Below, piece after piece: positions 16,791 to 25,571 of a DNA stretch of 64,000 nt. This DNA comes from CAZHVS01 sp964536015 (lineage in GTDB: Bacteria; Bacteroidota; Ignavibacteria; Ignavibacteriales; Ignavibacteriaceae). The notes under the pieces are model-generated. The model searched no databases and had not been told where the DNA came from. It worked only from the letters and a program-made list of their open reading frames with translations. Position 1 is the first letter of the stretch, and the number at the start of each line of letters is the position of its first letter. The stretch is taken from contig CAZHVS010000005.1 in the NCBI GenBank assembly GCA_964536015.1, positions 1 to 64,000 of the forward strand, in the 5' to 3' direction. The position numbers and the translations under genes are program-made.

Positions 16791-18661
16791 TGGCTTATGA
16801 TGCTCTTACAACTTCTGGAATAAATTCACTTGTCTCTGCTTATATAACAAGTGAACAAAATAAACTTATTACTCCTTTAAATTCGCAGAAGACAAAATAT
16901 TCTAATTTAAGTAATGCATGGAATGGTGTTACTTCACGATTGACAGCATTAAAATCAATTGTCGCTGATCTGAAGAAGACCGGATCAGATTCGGTTTTTA
17001 TCCCTACTTCATCCGCTTCTTCATCCAACACAAGTTTTGTTACTGTATCTTCAACCAATACTGCGTCTGTTGGAACCTTTAATATAAGAGTAAATCAATT
17101 AGCCAAAACCGATGCAGTGCTTTCTTCAACTTTAACGTCTGCTTCAACTAATTCCATATCTGCAGGTGTAAGAAGTTTGAGAATTAGAAGTGGTGATTTT
17201 GAAACTAATTTTAATGTGGAATTTTCTTCATCTGAAACCAATCTAAGTGTTATGGAAAAAATCCGTGATGCTGTAAATTCTAATTCAAAAGCAGATGTGT
17301 TTTCTTCAAAGTTTTTGAAAACAGATTCTTTCACAATGGATCAAAACAACAGTACTTTTGATATAAATTTAAATGGTACTACTACTTCAATAAGTTTTAC
17401 AGAAGCGGAAAGAAATACAATAACCAATTACGATACTCTTTTCGATGCAATGGTTAGCAAACTCTCAAATAGCGTTAGCGGGATAACTGTTGAAAAAATT
17501 TCTTTTTCAGATACAAACCAGATTCAGTTAAAAATTAGGTCTAATAATACTTCGGACTATATTACCATTAATAGTTCAGGACTGGATGGTAGTGGCAATA
17601 AAATTTCCACATCAAATGCTCTTATGGATTCACTTGGGATTATAGCTTATAAAGAAAAAGCTGCTGCAACATTAATGTCGGCTTCAGTTTTTAGTCCTTC
17701 GACAGATACTTCGAAAATTACTTTTGCTGCAAAAAACTCAGGCTATGCTAATCGTTTAATTATAACTTCGGATGATGCTTTTACTCAAATAGGGCTTACA
17801 CAAGAGATTTTGATAAACAGATATAAAAATTCTGATAATGGAACCACAACCAATGATTTAAAGGCGGGGTTCACTTACGGGACAAGGTGGATTGAAGCAG
17901 ATGGAACAACAATCAGCGGAAGCGCAGAATCTTCTTCAAACAACTCCTTAAATTCTAAGTTTACTTTTAATGGTTTAACCATTCAAAGAGAATCAAATAC
18001 AATATCAGATCTTTCTTTGGGTTTAACAATCAATTTAAAATCTGTAATGAAAGAGACCGATGATGACGTAACCGTTGCAATTACAAGTTCAACTTCTAAC
18101 GTCAGAAGCAAAATAGATTCCTTTATTAGTAAATTTAATGATCTTTATACTTATATAAAATCGCGTACTTATTCCACAAAAGGCAGCCGAGGAGTTTTTA
18201 CCGGAGATTCAGCGGCTCTGGGTCTTCTTAGTACACTTAGCTCCAATGCAACATCTGCAGTTAATGGAATCTCATCAGACAGCTTGAACATTTTAAATAA
18301 ATTGGGTATTTCTTTTAACGCAACAAACGGATTATCTGTTACAAATAGTGAGTTGCTGGAAGATAGATTGTCCCAAAAATTAAGCGAAGTAGAGACGCTT
18401 TTCAATTCTTCACAAGGAATTGCCTCAAGATTTTATTCTTCACTTTCAACTCTAGAGGGAACCGAAGGTTCTGTTAGTAAAATGATTAATTCATATAATT
18501 CTAATATTACCTCAATTAATGATAAAATAACAGCTACCAATTCCCGGATTGATAAAAGTGCGGAAGTTTTGAGAAGCAAATATGAAAAGTTGCAATTACA
18601 ATTAGCTACTTTGTTAAATGTACAAAGTTTTTATACCAGTTCAACTTCATCTTCGGAATAA
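16790..18661 (+). CDS. fliD: Filament cap protein FliD (HAP2)
   Basis: A 623-residue protein. Residues 1-100 match the FliD N-terminal domain (GINSLVSAYITSEQNKLITPL, then KYSNLSNAWNGVTSRL). The C-terminal domain (about 430-610) ends in a coiled coil (INDKITATNSRIDKSAEVLR and a following KYEKLQLQLATL). FliD caps the growing filament and guides flagellin folding. The middle is rich in Ser, Thr and Asn and longer than in enteric FliD. It overlaps fliS at TAATG, and the next small gene starts 2 nt after its stop. Confidence 0.95.
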   Translation: MAYDALTTSGINSLVSAYITSEQNKLITPLNSQKTKYSNLSNAWNGVTSRLTALKSIVADLKKTGSDSVFIPTSSASSSNTSFVTVSSTNTASVGTFNIRVNQLAKTDAVLSSTLTSASTNSISAGVRSLRIRSGDFETNFNVEFSSSETNLSVMEKIRDAVNSNSKADVFSSKFLKTDSFTMDQNNSTFDINLNGTTTSISFTEAERNTITNYDTLFDAMVSKLSNSVSGITVEKISFSDTNQIQLKIRSNNTSDYITINSSGLDGSGNKISTSNALMDSLGIIAYKEKAAATLMSASVFSPSTDTSKITFAAKNSGYANRLIITSDDAFTQIGLTQEILINRYKNSDNGTTTNDLKAGFTYGTRWIEADGTTISGSAESSSNNSLNSKFTFNGLTIQRESNTISDLSLGLTINLKSVMKETDDDVTVAITSSTSNVRSKIDSFISKFNDLYTYIKSRTYSTKGSRGVFTGDSAALGLLSTLSSNATSAVNGISSDSLNILNKLGISFNATNGLSVTNSELLEDRLSQKLSEVETLFNSSQGIASRFYSSLSTLEGTEGSVSKMINSYNSNITSINDKITATNSRIDKSAEVLRSKYEKLQLQLATLLNVQSFYTSSTSSSE

Positions 18662-18662
18662 A

Positions 18663-18983
18663 ATGGAAAACAAAAACGAAGAAATTTTACTTTTAGAAAG
18701 CCATTATAGGGAATTATATAGTTTACTTATCAATTTAAATGATGAGAATTTTGATAATTCACTGGAAAAAGTGAAAATTTCGGTTGAAAACATAAACGCC
18801 ATACAAAAAAATTCAGAAGTTTTGGAAAAAACAAAAAATAATCCAAGTATTAAAAAAATTGCTAAACTAATTGAAGAAAGTTTCGATAATGCAGTAGCCA
18901 GGAAGAAAGAAGAAATAAATCTTACTGGTGCGAGATTATTCGCTTTGCAAAATCAAAAAAAATTAACAACATATTTCAGATAA
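18663..18983 (+). CDS. Small helical protein in the FliT position
   Basis: A 106-residue, entirely helical and highly charged protein starting with MENKNEEILLLESHYRELY. Sequence alone does not identify it, but its place after fliD, its size and its helical make-up match FliT-type export chaperones, which bind FliD and sometimes regulate flagellar genes. The ATG at 18663 is preferred; an upstream start at 18618 would lie deep inside fliD. It is followed 3 nt later by flgM. The FliT assignment is inference from context. Confidence 0.7.
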   Translation: MENKNEEILLLESHYRELYSLLINLNDENFDNSLEKVKISVENINAIQKNSEVLEKTKNNPSIKKIAKLIEESFDNAVARKKEEINLTGARLFALQNQKKLTTYFR

Positions 18984-18985
18984 CA

Positions 18986-19261
18986 ATGAAAATAAACAAC
19001 ACAAATCTTGCAGCTAACTACATAAAAGATGTTAAAACAACATATTCTCATGAAGTTAGCAAACAATCAGATGCATCCAAACAGAAGCTCGGTTCGGATA
19101 AACTTGAAATATCTAATGAGGCAAAGTCTATGTTAAATCAAACTGCAAACGTAAAGGACTTAGCTGCAATCAAACAAAAAATTGATAACGGGTTTTACAA
19201 CTCGGAAGAAGTTATTCAGAAAGTTGCATCAGCAATTCTGAAAGAGATTAATAAGGCATAG
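18986..19261 (+). CDS. flgM: Anti-sigma-28 factor FlgM
   Basis: A 91-residue protein with the FlgM layout: a disordered, polar N-terminal half, then DKLEISNEAKSML, then a helical C-terminal half with IKQKIDNGFYNSEEVIQKVA. The latter resembles the family pattern I-x-x-G-x-Y followed by a helix. FlgM binds FliA and holds it inactive until the finished hook exports FlgM from the cell. It is the last gene of the fliC cluster, itself apparently sigma-28 driven, which forms negative feedback. A strong hairpin follows. Confidence 0.88.
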   Translation: MKINNTNLAANYIKDVKTTYSHEVSKQSDASKQKLGSDKLEISNEAKSMLNQTANVKDLAAIKQKIDNGFYNSEEVIQKVASAILKEINKA

Positions 19262-19276
19262 TTCAAGCAAATATGA

Positions 19277-19310
19277 CCCTGAAAGATTTGGTCTTTCAGG
19301 GCTGTATCCT
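19277..19310 (+). terminator. Hairpin terminator after flgM
   Basis: A perfect 10-bp stem, CCCTGAAAGA (19277-19286) with TCTTTCAGGG (19292-19301), has a 5-nt loop. The downstream tract is only partly T-rich. It ends the fliC-flgM region just before the promoter of the regulator pair. Confidence 0.75.
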
Positions 19311-19311
19311 A

Positions 19312-19340
19312 TTGACATTTTCCCACTTTTTTTTTATTTA
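19312..19340 (+). promoter_or_regulatory. Sigma-70 type promoter for the kinase/activator pair
   Basis: TTGACA at 19312-19317, a 17-nt T-rich spacer, and TATTTA at 19335-19340. A housekeeping promoter is expected for the top-level regulators of a flagellar cascade. The -35 box is perfect; the -10 box has two mismatches. Confidence 0.5.
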
Positions 19341-19409
19341 CTTCCTGAAATTTGATAAGTTTAAGTATCATTATTTAATTTTTTTTCACTTTTCAGGTTT
19401 GTAAATCCT

Positions 19410-20126
19410 TTGAGCCAGGCTGAACAAGAAAATAAACTTATACTTTTAGGCAAACTTGCCGCAACGCTTTCGCATGAAATAAGAAATCCTCTTTCAGCGT
19501 TAAAGCTTAATTTAAATTATTTACAAATGATAGCTGGTGAAACCTCATGCGAAGTGAAAGATTCGGTTAATTCCTGCCTTGAAGTTGTTGATAGAATACA
19601 AAGCTTAATAGAAACAATTCTCGAATTTTCCCGTAGATCTTCTTTTGATCTTGAAATTACCTCATTAAATATTGTGGTTGAAAAGGCTATAAATCTATTG
19701 CAGGGAACCGCAAATAAATTATCTGTAAAAATCTCTAAAAAACTGGACATGCATATTCCGGAACTTCCATTGAACAACAATAAAATTCTTCAGGTGGTTA
19801 TTAATCTTATTACCAACGCTATGGAAGCAAGTGAAAAAGGTAGTAACGTAATAGTTAAGACCTATACCGAAGAGACAACTCTTTTTAAGTATGTTATTCT
19901 TGAGGTTGAAGATTTTGGTACAGGTATGAGCGAAGAAGATAAAAATCAGATATTCAAAGATTTCTTTACAAAGAAAAAAACCGGAACTGGACTTGGATTA
20001 AGTGTTTGCAAAACTATATTGGATGAATTTAATGCCGAACTATATTTTGAAAGTACTGCGGGTGAAGGTACTAGATTCTTTGTAAAATTTCCAATTAACT
20101 TAAATGAGAACACAAATGAATGTTAA
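19410..20126 (+). CDS. Soluble histidine kinase, FlrB/FleS/FlgS type
   Basis: A 238-residue kinase with dimerisation/phospho-acceptor and ATPase domains only, and no membrane segment or sensor domain. The H-box is ATLSHEIRNPLSALKLNL (H22). The N-box is VINLITNAMEA. The G boxes are DFGTGM and KTGTGLGLS. It presumably phosphorylates the receiver of the overlapping sigma-54 activator, as FlrB or FlgS do when the secretion apparatus is assembled. The start is a TTG at 19410 with a weak ribosome site; no in-frame ATG lies nearby upstream. It overlaps the next gene by 23 nt. Confidence 0.9.
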   Translation: MSQAEQENKLILLGKLAATLSHEIRNPLSALKLNLNYLQMIAGETSCEVKDSVNSCLEVVDRIQSLIETILEFSRRSSFDLEITSLNIVVEKAINLLQGTANKLSVKISKKLDMHIPELPLNNNKILQVVINLITNAMEASEKGSNVIVKTYTEETTLFKYVILEVEDFGTGMSEEDKNQIFKDFFTKKKTGTGLGLSVCKTILDEFNAELYFESTAGEGTRFFVKFPINLNENTNEC

Positions 20127-21513
20127 AATTTTAATTATTGATGATGATAATCTTGTCGCCATTTCATTACAGAAGGTACTTGTTAAATTAGGTTACGAAG
20201 CAGAGATATGTCTTGATGCCTCGAAAGTTTTTGATGTTGTACAAAATAGTACACCGGATATTATTTTACTTGATATTTATCTGACAACTCACGATGGTTT
20301 AGAAATTCTTAAAGAGTTGCAAAAAAAATATTTTCATATTCCGGTAATAATGATAACCGGATACGCTGATGTTAAAATTGCTGTAAAAGCAATGAAGCTT
20401 GGTGCTTTCGATTTCTTATTAAAACCAATAGACCTTGAACAATTAAAAATAATTTTAAATAAGTGCATAGAGAATCTTAATCTAAAATCCGAAGTTGAAA
20501 AACTTCACTCCATTTATTCTGACGACAAACTAACAAGAGACTTTTTTGGCAAGAGTAAAGCAATAATAAGAACAGCAAATATTGTTGAAAAGTTATCAAA
20601 AAGTCCGGACACAACTATTCTTCTTGAAGGAGAAAGCGGAACCGGAAAGGAAGTATTTGCAAAGTTCATTCATCAACAAAGCCCCCGTAAAGATAAAGTA
20701 TTTATTGCTGTTAATTGTGCAACCATTCCAAAAGAACTTGCCGAAAGCGAATTATTCGGACACGAGAAAGGGGCTTTTACCGGTGCTTCGCAAAAAACAA
20801 AACTAGGTAAATTTGAACTTGCTGATGGAGGAACTATTTTACTTGATGAAATTGGTGAATTAAATCTCGATATGCAGGTAAAATTACTTCGCGTTCTTCA
20901 GGAGAAAAAGTTTTATCGTGTTGGTGGCGAAAGGGAAATATCTGTTAATGTGCGTGTTATTGCAGCAACAAACAGAAATCTTGAAGATGAAATTCAAAAA
21001 GGACGTTTTAGAGAAGACTTGTATTATAGACTTAATGTAGCAAAAGTTACTATTCCTCCTTTAAGAGAACGAAAAGAAGATATCGCTATTCTTGCGTATG
21101 GTTTTATGAAAGAGTATTCTCAGAAATTTGGAAAACAGGTTAAAGGAATTGACAAAGAAGCTCTTCGTTTGCTGGAAGCTCAATACTGGAAAGGGAATGT
21201 TAGGGAATTGAGAAATGTTATTGAGCGCGCAACATTAATGATTGAAGGAGACGAATTAAAGGAAGCGAATTTTCATTTTCTTCTAACCGATGATAAAAAA
21301 CAATTGACTGATGAAAATAAATTTGTCCTGAAAGTTCCAAAGAACGGAGTTAAAATAGATACGGTTTTAAAATCACTGATATTACAAACGCTTGAACTTA
21401 CAAATGGAAACCAAGTTAAAGCTGCAAAAGTACTCGGGCTTTCCCGTTCAAAATTAAGATACAGAATGGAACAGTTGAAAATAGAAGTTACTAAAAAAAT
21501 TGAAGGGGAATAA
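20104..21513 (+). CDS. Sigma-54-dependent flagellar response regulator, FlrC/FleR/FlgR type
   Basis: A 469-residue NtrC-family activator. A receiver (residues 5-125, D57 phospho-site) is followed by an AAA+ domain with Walker A GESGTGKE, the sigma-54 contact loop GAFTGA, and Walker B LLDEIGELN. The C-terminus has a Fis-type helix-turn-helix (GNQVKAAKVLGLSRSKLRYR). It remodels sigma-54 polymerase. Likely targets are the three TGGYAY-N5-TTGAA sites before flgB, fliL and the fliA operon. MNVKILIIDDD at 20116 is an equally good start. It overlaps its kinase gene. The identity as flagellar master regulator rests on context. Confidence 0.93.
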   Translation: MRTQMNVKILIIDDDNLVAISLQKVLVKLGYEAEICLDASKVFDVVQNSTPDIILLDIYLTTHDGLEILKELQKKYFHIPVIMITGYADVKIAVKAMKLGAFDFLLKPIDLEQLKIILNKCIENLNLKSEVEKLHSIYSDDKLTRDFFGKSKAIIRTANIVEKLSKSPDTTILLEGESGTGKEVFAKFIHQQSPRKDKVFIAVNCATIPKELAESELFGHEKGAFTGASQKTKLGKFELADGGTILLDEIGELNLDMQVKLLRVLQEKKFYRVGGEREISVNVRVIAATNRNLEDEIQKGRFREDLYYRLNVAKVTIPPLRERKEDIAILAYGFMKEYSQKFGKQVKGIDKEALRLLEAQYWKGNVRELRNVIERATLMIEGDELKEANFHFLLTDDKKQLTDENKFVLKVPKNGVKIDTVLKSLILQTLELTNGNQVKAAKVLGLSRSKLRYRMEQLKIEVTKKIEGE

Positions 21514-21663
21514 CCAGAAGAAAATCTTTCCTGCATTACTACTTGATAAACTGTTATCTTGATCTTGCCATTATTCGCCAGGTGCAGAATATTGTGCAAT
21601 CTCACTTTCAGAAAACTTCTCTTGTAGCGTAAAAATAAACGGCATTTAGTTTGCCATAATAGT

Positions 21664-21690
21664 TAAAGTAATTGATTTCAATCACGATAA
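21664..21690 (+). promoter_or_regulatory. Sigma-28 promoter of the chemotaxis operon
   Basis: TAAAGTAA at 21664-21671, 11 nt, CACGATAA at 21683-21690, followed by T. The predicted start is near 21697. A GTG at 21695 would lie at or before the transcript start, which argues for the downstream TTG at 21743 as the first codon of the next gene. Confidence 0.75.
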
Positions 21691-21742
21691 TAAAGTGAAG
21701 AAATTTCTTTCTTTGAAAAAAAATCCATTAACGGGAGAAAAT

Positions 21743-23131
21743 TTGAAAGATAAAAAATTAATTTTGCAGGAACTTGAATCAACAGATTCTTCGATAAGAC
21801 GAGCTGTTGTTGAAGAGTTAATTTCAGAGGAGCTTGATAATAAGCTTATCGATATTATTTGTAAAAAATTATATGATGAGGACAAGGGTGTCAGAGATGC
21901 AGTAAGTCAGACTCTCATCTTCAACCAAAGCGAGCAAATTCCGGAGATTCTTATACCATATATTGCTTCAGAAGATATCGCTGTAAGAAATCTTGCGGGA
22001 GATATACTACTTAAAAAAGGAATTGCATCAGTTCCGGCATTAGTTAATTATTTGCCAAATGGGAATGCAGATGATAAAAAATTTATAATCGACATTCTGG
22101 GATTAATAGGTGATCAATCCGTTGCACCGCAGATAAGTCAGGTGCTTAAAGAAACAAATAATGATAATCTTATTCTTGCTTGTGTTGAGGCGCTTGGCAA
22201 TTTGAAATGTGATCAATGTTTTGATGAATTAGTTAAAGTTTATTCGCAAAACGAATTATTTAAACCAACCGTTATAGAAGCTTTTGGAAAAATGGAAAGC
22301 GTCGCAGCTCTAGATTTTGTGCTGAATAACTTTCAAAATGAAGATGAGCTTACAAAATTTTCAATGTTGGAAACTCTTGGAAAAATAGGAAACGAAGAAA
22401 CTTTCTTTCTTTTACTTTCAGAATTAAAACTTTCGTCTCCACCTTTAAATTGGGCAATAATTGAATCATTAAAAAACTTAAAAGACAAACTACAGATTGA
22501 TATTCCTTTTGATGAAAGCTCCAAAAATTCTTTACTCAATACTCTAAAAGAAGGAGAGTTGAATTATAAAAGAGCCGCTTCACATCTCATCAATTATTTT
22601 CTTGATAGAGATATTGTTGATACATGTCTGGAAGTTTATGGAGACGATTACGAAATTGATGAAAATATTAAAATGAATTATCATCAGGAACCGATACCTT
22701 TTTATAATCAACTAGCAGGACATCTTAAAAGCGAGTTTCCTAATCTTCGCAATGTGCTTGAGTTAACAAAAGAGGTTCTTGAAACAGACCCTTATGAATC
22801 AATTAAACAATTGAATGACCTTGCTTATCATAATATTTGTGATGCTTTAACAGAATTACTTTCAAATGCAGATGAAGAAATAAGAAGAATTGCTATGGAA
22901 TTGCTCTTTTATTTAAACACTTCAATTGCTATTATGTTTATAGATGTTATGACCAGTGATAATAATATGTGGAACAGATTGAGATTGATTGAACTAATAG
23001 AAAACGAAAATGACGAAAGAGTAAAAGAATCGTTAAAAATTCTTTCCTCTGACGAAGAAGAAATGGTTCGCGAAAAAGCAATCAGTGTTTTAAGTCAACG
23101 AGAATTAACAGAAAAAAACAGGACAAATTAA
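21743..23131 (+). CDS. HEAT-repeat protein heading the chemotaxis operon
   Basis: About 462 residues of helical HEAT repeats. Units of roughly 31 residues recur through the N-terminal 300, for example SSIRRAVVEELISEELDN and AVRNLAGDILLKKG. Repeats return at the C-terminus (EEMVREKAISVLSQRE). HEAT solenoids bind other proteins; no catalytic motif is seen. I prefer the TTG at 21743, which has GGGAG 5 nt upstream and lies within the predicted sigma-28 transcript. A longer reading from GTG 21695 adds 16 residues. cheR starts directly after its stop, so it probably acts in chemotaxis signalling. Its partner is unknown. Confidence 0.8.
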   Translation: MKDKKLILQELESTDSSIRRAVVEELISEELDNKLIDIICKKLYDEDKGVRDAVSQTLIFNQSEQIPEILIPYIASEDIAVRNLAGDILLKKGIASVPALVNYLPNGNADDKKFIIDILGLIGDQSVAPQISQVLKETNNDNLILACVEALGNLKCDQCFDELVKVYSQNELFKPTVIEAFGKMESVAALDFVLNNFQNEDELTKFSMLETLGKIGNEETFFLLLSELKLSSPPLNWAIIESLKNLKDKLQIDIPFDESSKNSLLNTLKEGELNYKRAASHLINYFLDRDIVDTCLEVYGDDYEIDENIKMNYHQEPIPFYNQLAGHLKSEFPNLRNVLELTKEVLETDPYESIKQLNDLAYHNICDALTELLSNADEEIRRIAMELLFYLNTSIAIMFIDVMTSDNNMWNRLRLIELIENENDERVKESLKILSSDEEEMVREKAISVLSQRELTEKNRTN

Positions 23132-24040
23132 ATGTTTGTATCAAACGCAACACCATTTAATCAGAATACCGAGAACAAGGATGGTCTTCTTTTTAAACCA
23201 AAGGTTCTGCCGAAATTTTCTGATAGCAGCTTTAATGAATTCAGAAACTTCATTTATCAGCTGTGTGGAATTTATTTCCAAGACAATAAAAAATATCTTC
23301 TTGAAAGCAGGCTTGCTAAAAGATTAACTTATTTAGGGCTTGCTTCATACGAGGAATATTTTAATTATTTGAAATTTGGAAGCACCAGAAATGATGAGTT
23401 AAAATATCTTTATGAAGTAATAACCATCAACGAGACGTTCTTTTTCAGAAATCAGCCGCAACTTGATGCTCTGGTTTCTTCCGTTATCCCCGATATTATG
23501 AGTAATAAAAACCGAACTTCAAATAAATTTCGTATCTGGAGTGCGGCATCTTCATCTGGCGAAGAAGCGTATTCCATTGCAATGACAATAACTGAGATGG
23601 TTAAACCAAAATATCCCGGAATCGAATTTGAAATCGTTGGTACAGATATAAGCCATACAGTAATTCAAACAGCTACAGCAGGAATATACCGCGATTATTC
23701 TATTAGAAATGCACCGGCATATTATTTAAAGAAATATTTTAAAAATAACGGCTCGGGTTATGCAATTGATCCCGCTATAAAGAAAATGGTTACATTCAAA
23801 CTTCTGAACCTTTATGATGAAATTGGTATGAAGGCGATGTTCGGTTTTGATGTAATTTACTGTGCCAATGTACTTATTTATTTTGATGTTGCTTCCAAAA
23901 TTAAAGTTGTATCGAACCTGTACAATGCTTTAAATAAAAACGGATACCTGTTTATTGGCTATGCTGAAACTTTACAGGGCATTTCAAAAGCATTCAGATT
24001 AATAAGCTATCCCAAAACAATCGGTTATAAAAAGGAGTAG
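23132..24040 (+). CDS. cheR: Chemoreceptor methyltransferase CheR
   Basis: A 302-residue enzyme that methylates glutamates on chemoreceptors using S-adenosylmethionine. The N-terminal helical domain occupies residues 30-95. The Rossmann methyltransferase follows: ITINETFFFRNQPQLDAL, FRIWSAASSSGEEAYSIAM (SAM-binding), IVGTDIS, and VIYCANVLIYFD near the C-terminus (many family members have CRNVLIYF). About 30 extra residues precede the usual N-terminal domain. It is second in the che operon, adjoining the HEAT gene, and pairs functionally with cheB at 27380. Confidence 0.97.
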   Translation: MFVSNATPFNQNTENKDGLLFKPKVLPKFSDSSFNEFRNFIYQLCGIYFQDNKKYLLESRLAKRLTYLGLASYEEYFNYLKFGSTRNDELKYLYEVITINETFFFRNQPQLDALVSSVIPDIMSNKNRTSNKFRIWSAASSSGEEAYSIAMTITEMVKPKYPGIEFEIVGTDISHTVIQTATAGIYRDYSIRNAPAYYLKKYFKNNGSGYAIDPAIKKMVTFKLLNLYDEIGMKAMFGFDVIYCANVLIYFDVASKIKVVSNLYNALNKNGYLFIGYAETLQGISKAFRLISYPKTIGYKKE

Positions 24041-24042
24041 AA

Positions 24043-24408
24043 ATGAAAAAAACGATATTGATAGCAGATGATTCTCCCACAATCAGAAAATTTGTTTCGG
24101 TGTCATTAAGTATGCACGGGTTCGAAGTGATCTCCGCTTCTGATGGAATGGAAGCTGCTGAAAAATTACCATTGCATAGATTCGATTTAATTATAACCGA
24201 TCTTAATATGCCTAATATGGATGGTTTTGAATTAATAAAGACAATCCGCACGAATGATCTTTATAAAGATGTTCCAATAATTATTCTTTCATCTCTTACT
24301 GGCAATACCGAAATAGAAAGAGGTCTTACTTGTGGAGCTAATTCATACATAGTCAAACCTTTTGACCCAAAACGTATTCAGTACGAAGTATCAAAATATT
24401 TAAATTAA
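24043..24408 (+). CDS. Single-domain response regulator
   Basis: A 121-residue receiver alone. Acid pocket D9-D10, phospho-acceptor D53 in ITDLNMP, Ser in the switch position (ILSSLTGN) and Lys in IVKPFDP. It lacks an output domain. It is similar in size to CheY, but the neighbour at 24422 is closer to the canonical motor-binding CheY. This one could be a phosphate sink or a regulator of another output. It starts 2 nt after cheR and 13 nt before the second receiver. Confidence 0.9.
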   Translation: MKKTILIADDSPTIRKFVSVSLSMHGFEVISASDGMEAAEKLPLHRFDLIITDLNMPNMDGFELIKTIRTNDLYKDVPIIILSSLTGNTEIERGLTCGANSYIVKPFDPKRIQYEVSKYLN

Positions 24409-24421
24409 TTCAGAGGGAAAA

Positions 24422-24802
24422 ATGAACTTAAAATTTTTAATTGTTGATGATTCTGTAACTATGAGAAGAATAGTAATTAACTCACTTAAAAATCTGGGTT
24501 ATCAGGATTACGTTGAAGCAGCAGATGGACAGGAAGCATTGCAAAAACTTGTTAATGATTCGTTAATTAATTTTGTAATAACAGACTGGAATATGCCTGT
24601 TATGTCTGGACTTGAGTTGACAAAGGGAATTCGTAGTAATCCACAGACAGAAAAAATTCCGATTTTAATGGTTACAACCCGTGGAGTTAAAGAAGATATT
24701 ATTGAAGCACTTCAGGCAAAGGTATCCAATTATGTTGTAAAACCTTTTACTCCGCAGGTATTAAAAGAAAAAATTGATCAGATACTTGCTGTTAATAATT
24801 AG
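24422..24802 (+). CDS. cheY: Chemotaxis response regulator CheY
   Basis: A 126-residue receiver with the hallmark CheY pattern: D9-D10, STMRRIV-like SVTMRRIV, D55 in ITDWNMP, T85 in LMVTTRG, Y104 and K107 in NYVVKPFTP. Phosphorylated CheY binds FliM at the switch and changes flagellar rotation. It is followed 9 nt later by cheZ, its phosphatase. The FliM at 42197 carries an N-terminal peptide suited to CheY docking. Confidence 0.95.
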   Translation: MNLKFLIVDDSVTMRRIVINSLKNLGYQDYVEAADGQEALQKLVNDSLINFVITDWNMPVMSGLELTKGIRSNPQTEKIPILMVTTRGVKEDIIEALQAKVSNYVVKPFTPQVLKEKIDQILAVNN

Positions 24803-24811
24803 GAGAAATTT

Positions 24812-25567
24812 ATGAAAGATCTTTCACAGAACATGAGTAATGTATTCGACAAATTAAATGATTTAAAAAACATTTTTAAATTTGGCGAAAAAATTGTACC
24901 GATTATTCAAAGTTTAATAGAATTTATGAGGGAAATAGTTCCCTTGCTTGAGAACATAAATGTTTCTATAGCTGACAGCACAAAAAAAATGCCCCAGGCG
25001 CAGAACCAGATATCAAATGTTACAAATGCTACCGAGTTAGCTACTACAGAAATTTTAGACCTTGCCGATAAGATTACTTCAAATCTTTTTGAGTCAGAGG
25101 AATTATTGAAAAACATAAAGTCAAAAAGAAATTCCAAAATTGAAATTACTAAAAAGATAAAAGACTTTTTGAAAAATAATCCGGAAGCATTAGAGTTAAT
25201 AAATGAACTTGAAAGAGTTGATGATTTTGAAAATGAGTTCCAAAAGGCTTCAAATATTTTAAATTCAATTAAAGATGATGTTTACCAGATTACTCTTTCC
25301 CTGCAGGTTCAGGATATTACTGCCCAGCAGCTTGCATCCGTAAATCATCTTATTGAATCTGTTCAACAAAGATTGACCTCTCTTGTTGCTGATATACAGG
25401 AATCAGATCTTAATGAGGAAATTAAAAATTTAAAGATAGATGTTCCCGAAGGCGTTACTTTTGATCCGAATGCTTCTTATACAAACAAAGCAGAGCATCA
25501 GAAGAAAATTGATGCAATAATCAGTGAAAGAACATCTCAAGAAGAAATAGATAAACTTTTTGCATAA
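24812..25567 (+). CDS. cheZ: CheY-P phosphatase CheZ
   Basis: A 251-residue, nearly all-helical protein. The long four-helix-bundle hairpin contains SLQVQDITAQQLASVNHLI, matching the CheZ active-site pattern L-Q-x-Q-D-x-T-x-Q, whose Asp and Gln catalyse CheY-P hydrolysis. The extreme C-terminus SQEEIDKLFA is the CheY-docking helix, joined by a flexible Pro/Asn linker (about 210-235). The gene lies between cheY and cheA. The N-terminal half is diverged, so the call rests mainly on the active-site motif, the tail and context. Confidence 0.93.
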   Translation: MKDLSQNMSNVFDKLNDLKNIFKFGEKIVPIIQSLIEFMREIVPLLENINVSIADSTKKMPQAQNQISNVTNATELATTEILDLADKITSNLFESEELLKNIKSKRNSKIEITKKIKDFLKNNPEALELINELERVDDFENEFQKASNILNSIKDDVYQITLSLQVQDITAQQLASVNHLIESVQQRLTSLVADIQESDLNEEIKNLKIDVPEGVTFDPNASYTNKAEHQKKIDAIISERTSQEEIDKLFA

Positions 25568-25571
25568 TACT

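Noticed and set aside
18618..18662. Upstream start for the small gene after fliD
   Set aside because: It would extend 45 nt into the fliD C-terminal coding region with no ribosome site. The ATG at 18663 follows the fliD stop directly.
21695..21742. GTG start of the HEAT-repeat gene
   Set aside because: It sits 5 nt after a strong sigma-28-like -10 box, so it would not be inside that transcript. The TTG at 21743 has a GGGAG site.
25560..25571. TTG start for cheA
   Set aside because: It overlaps the cheZ tail. The ATG at 25572 gives a normal P1 domain start.
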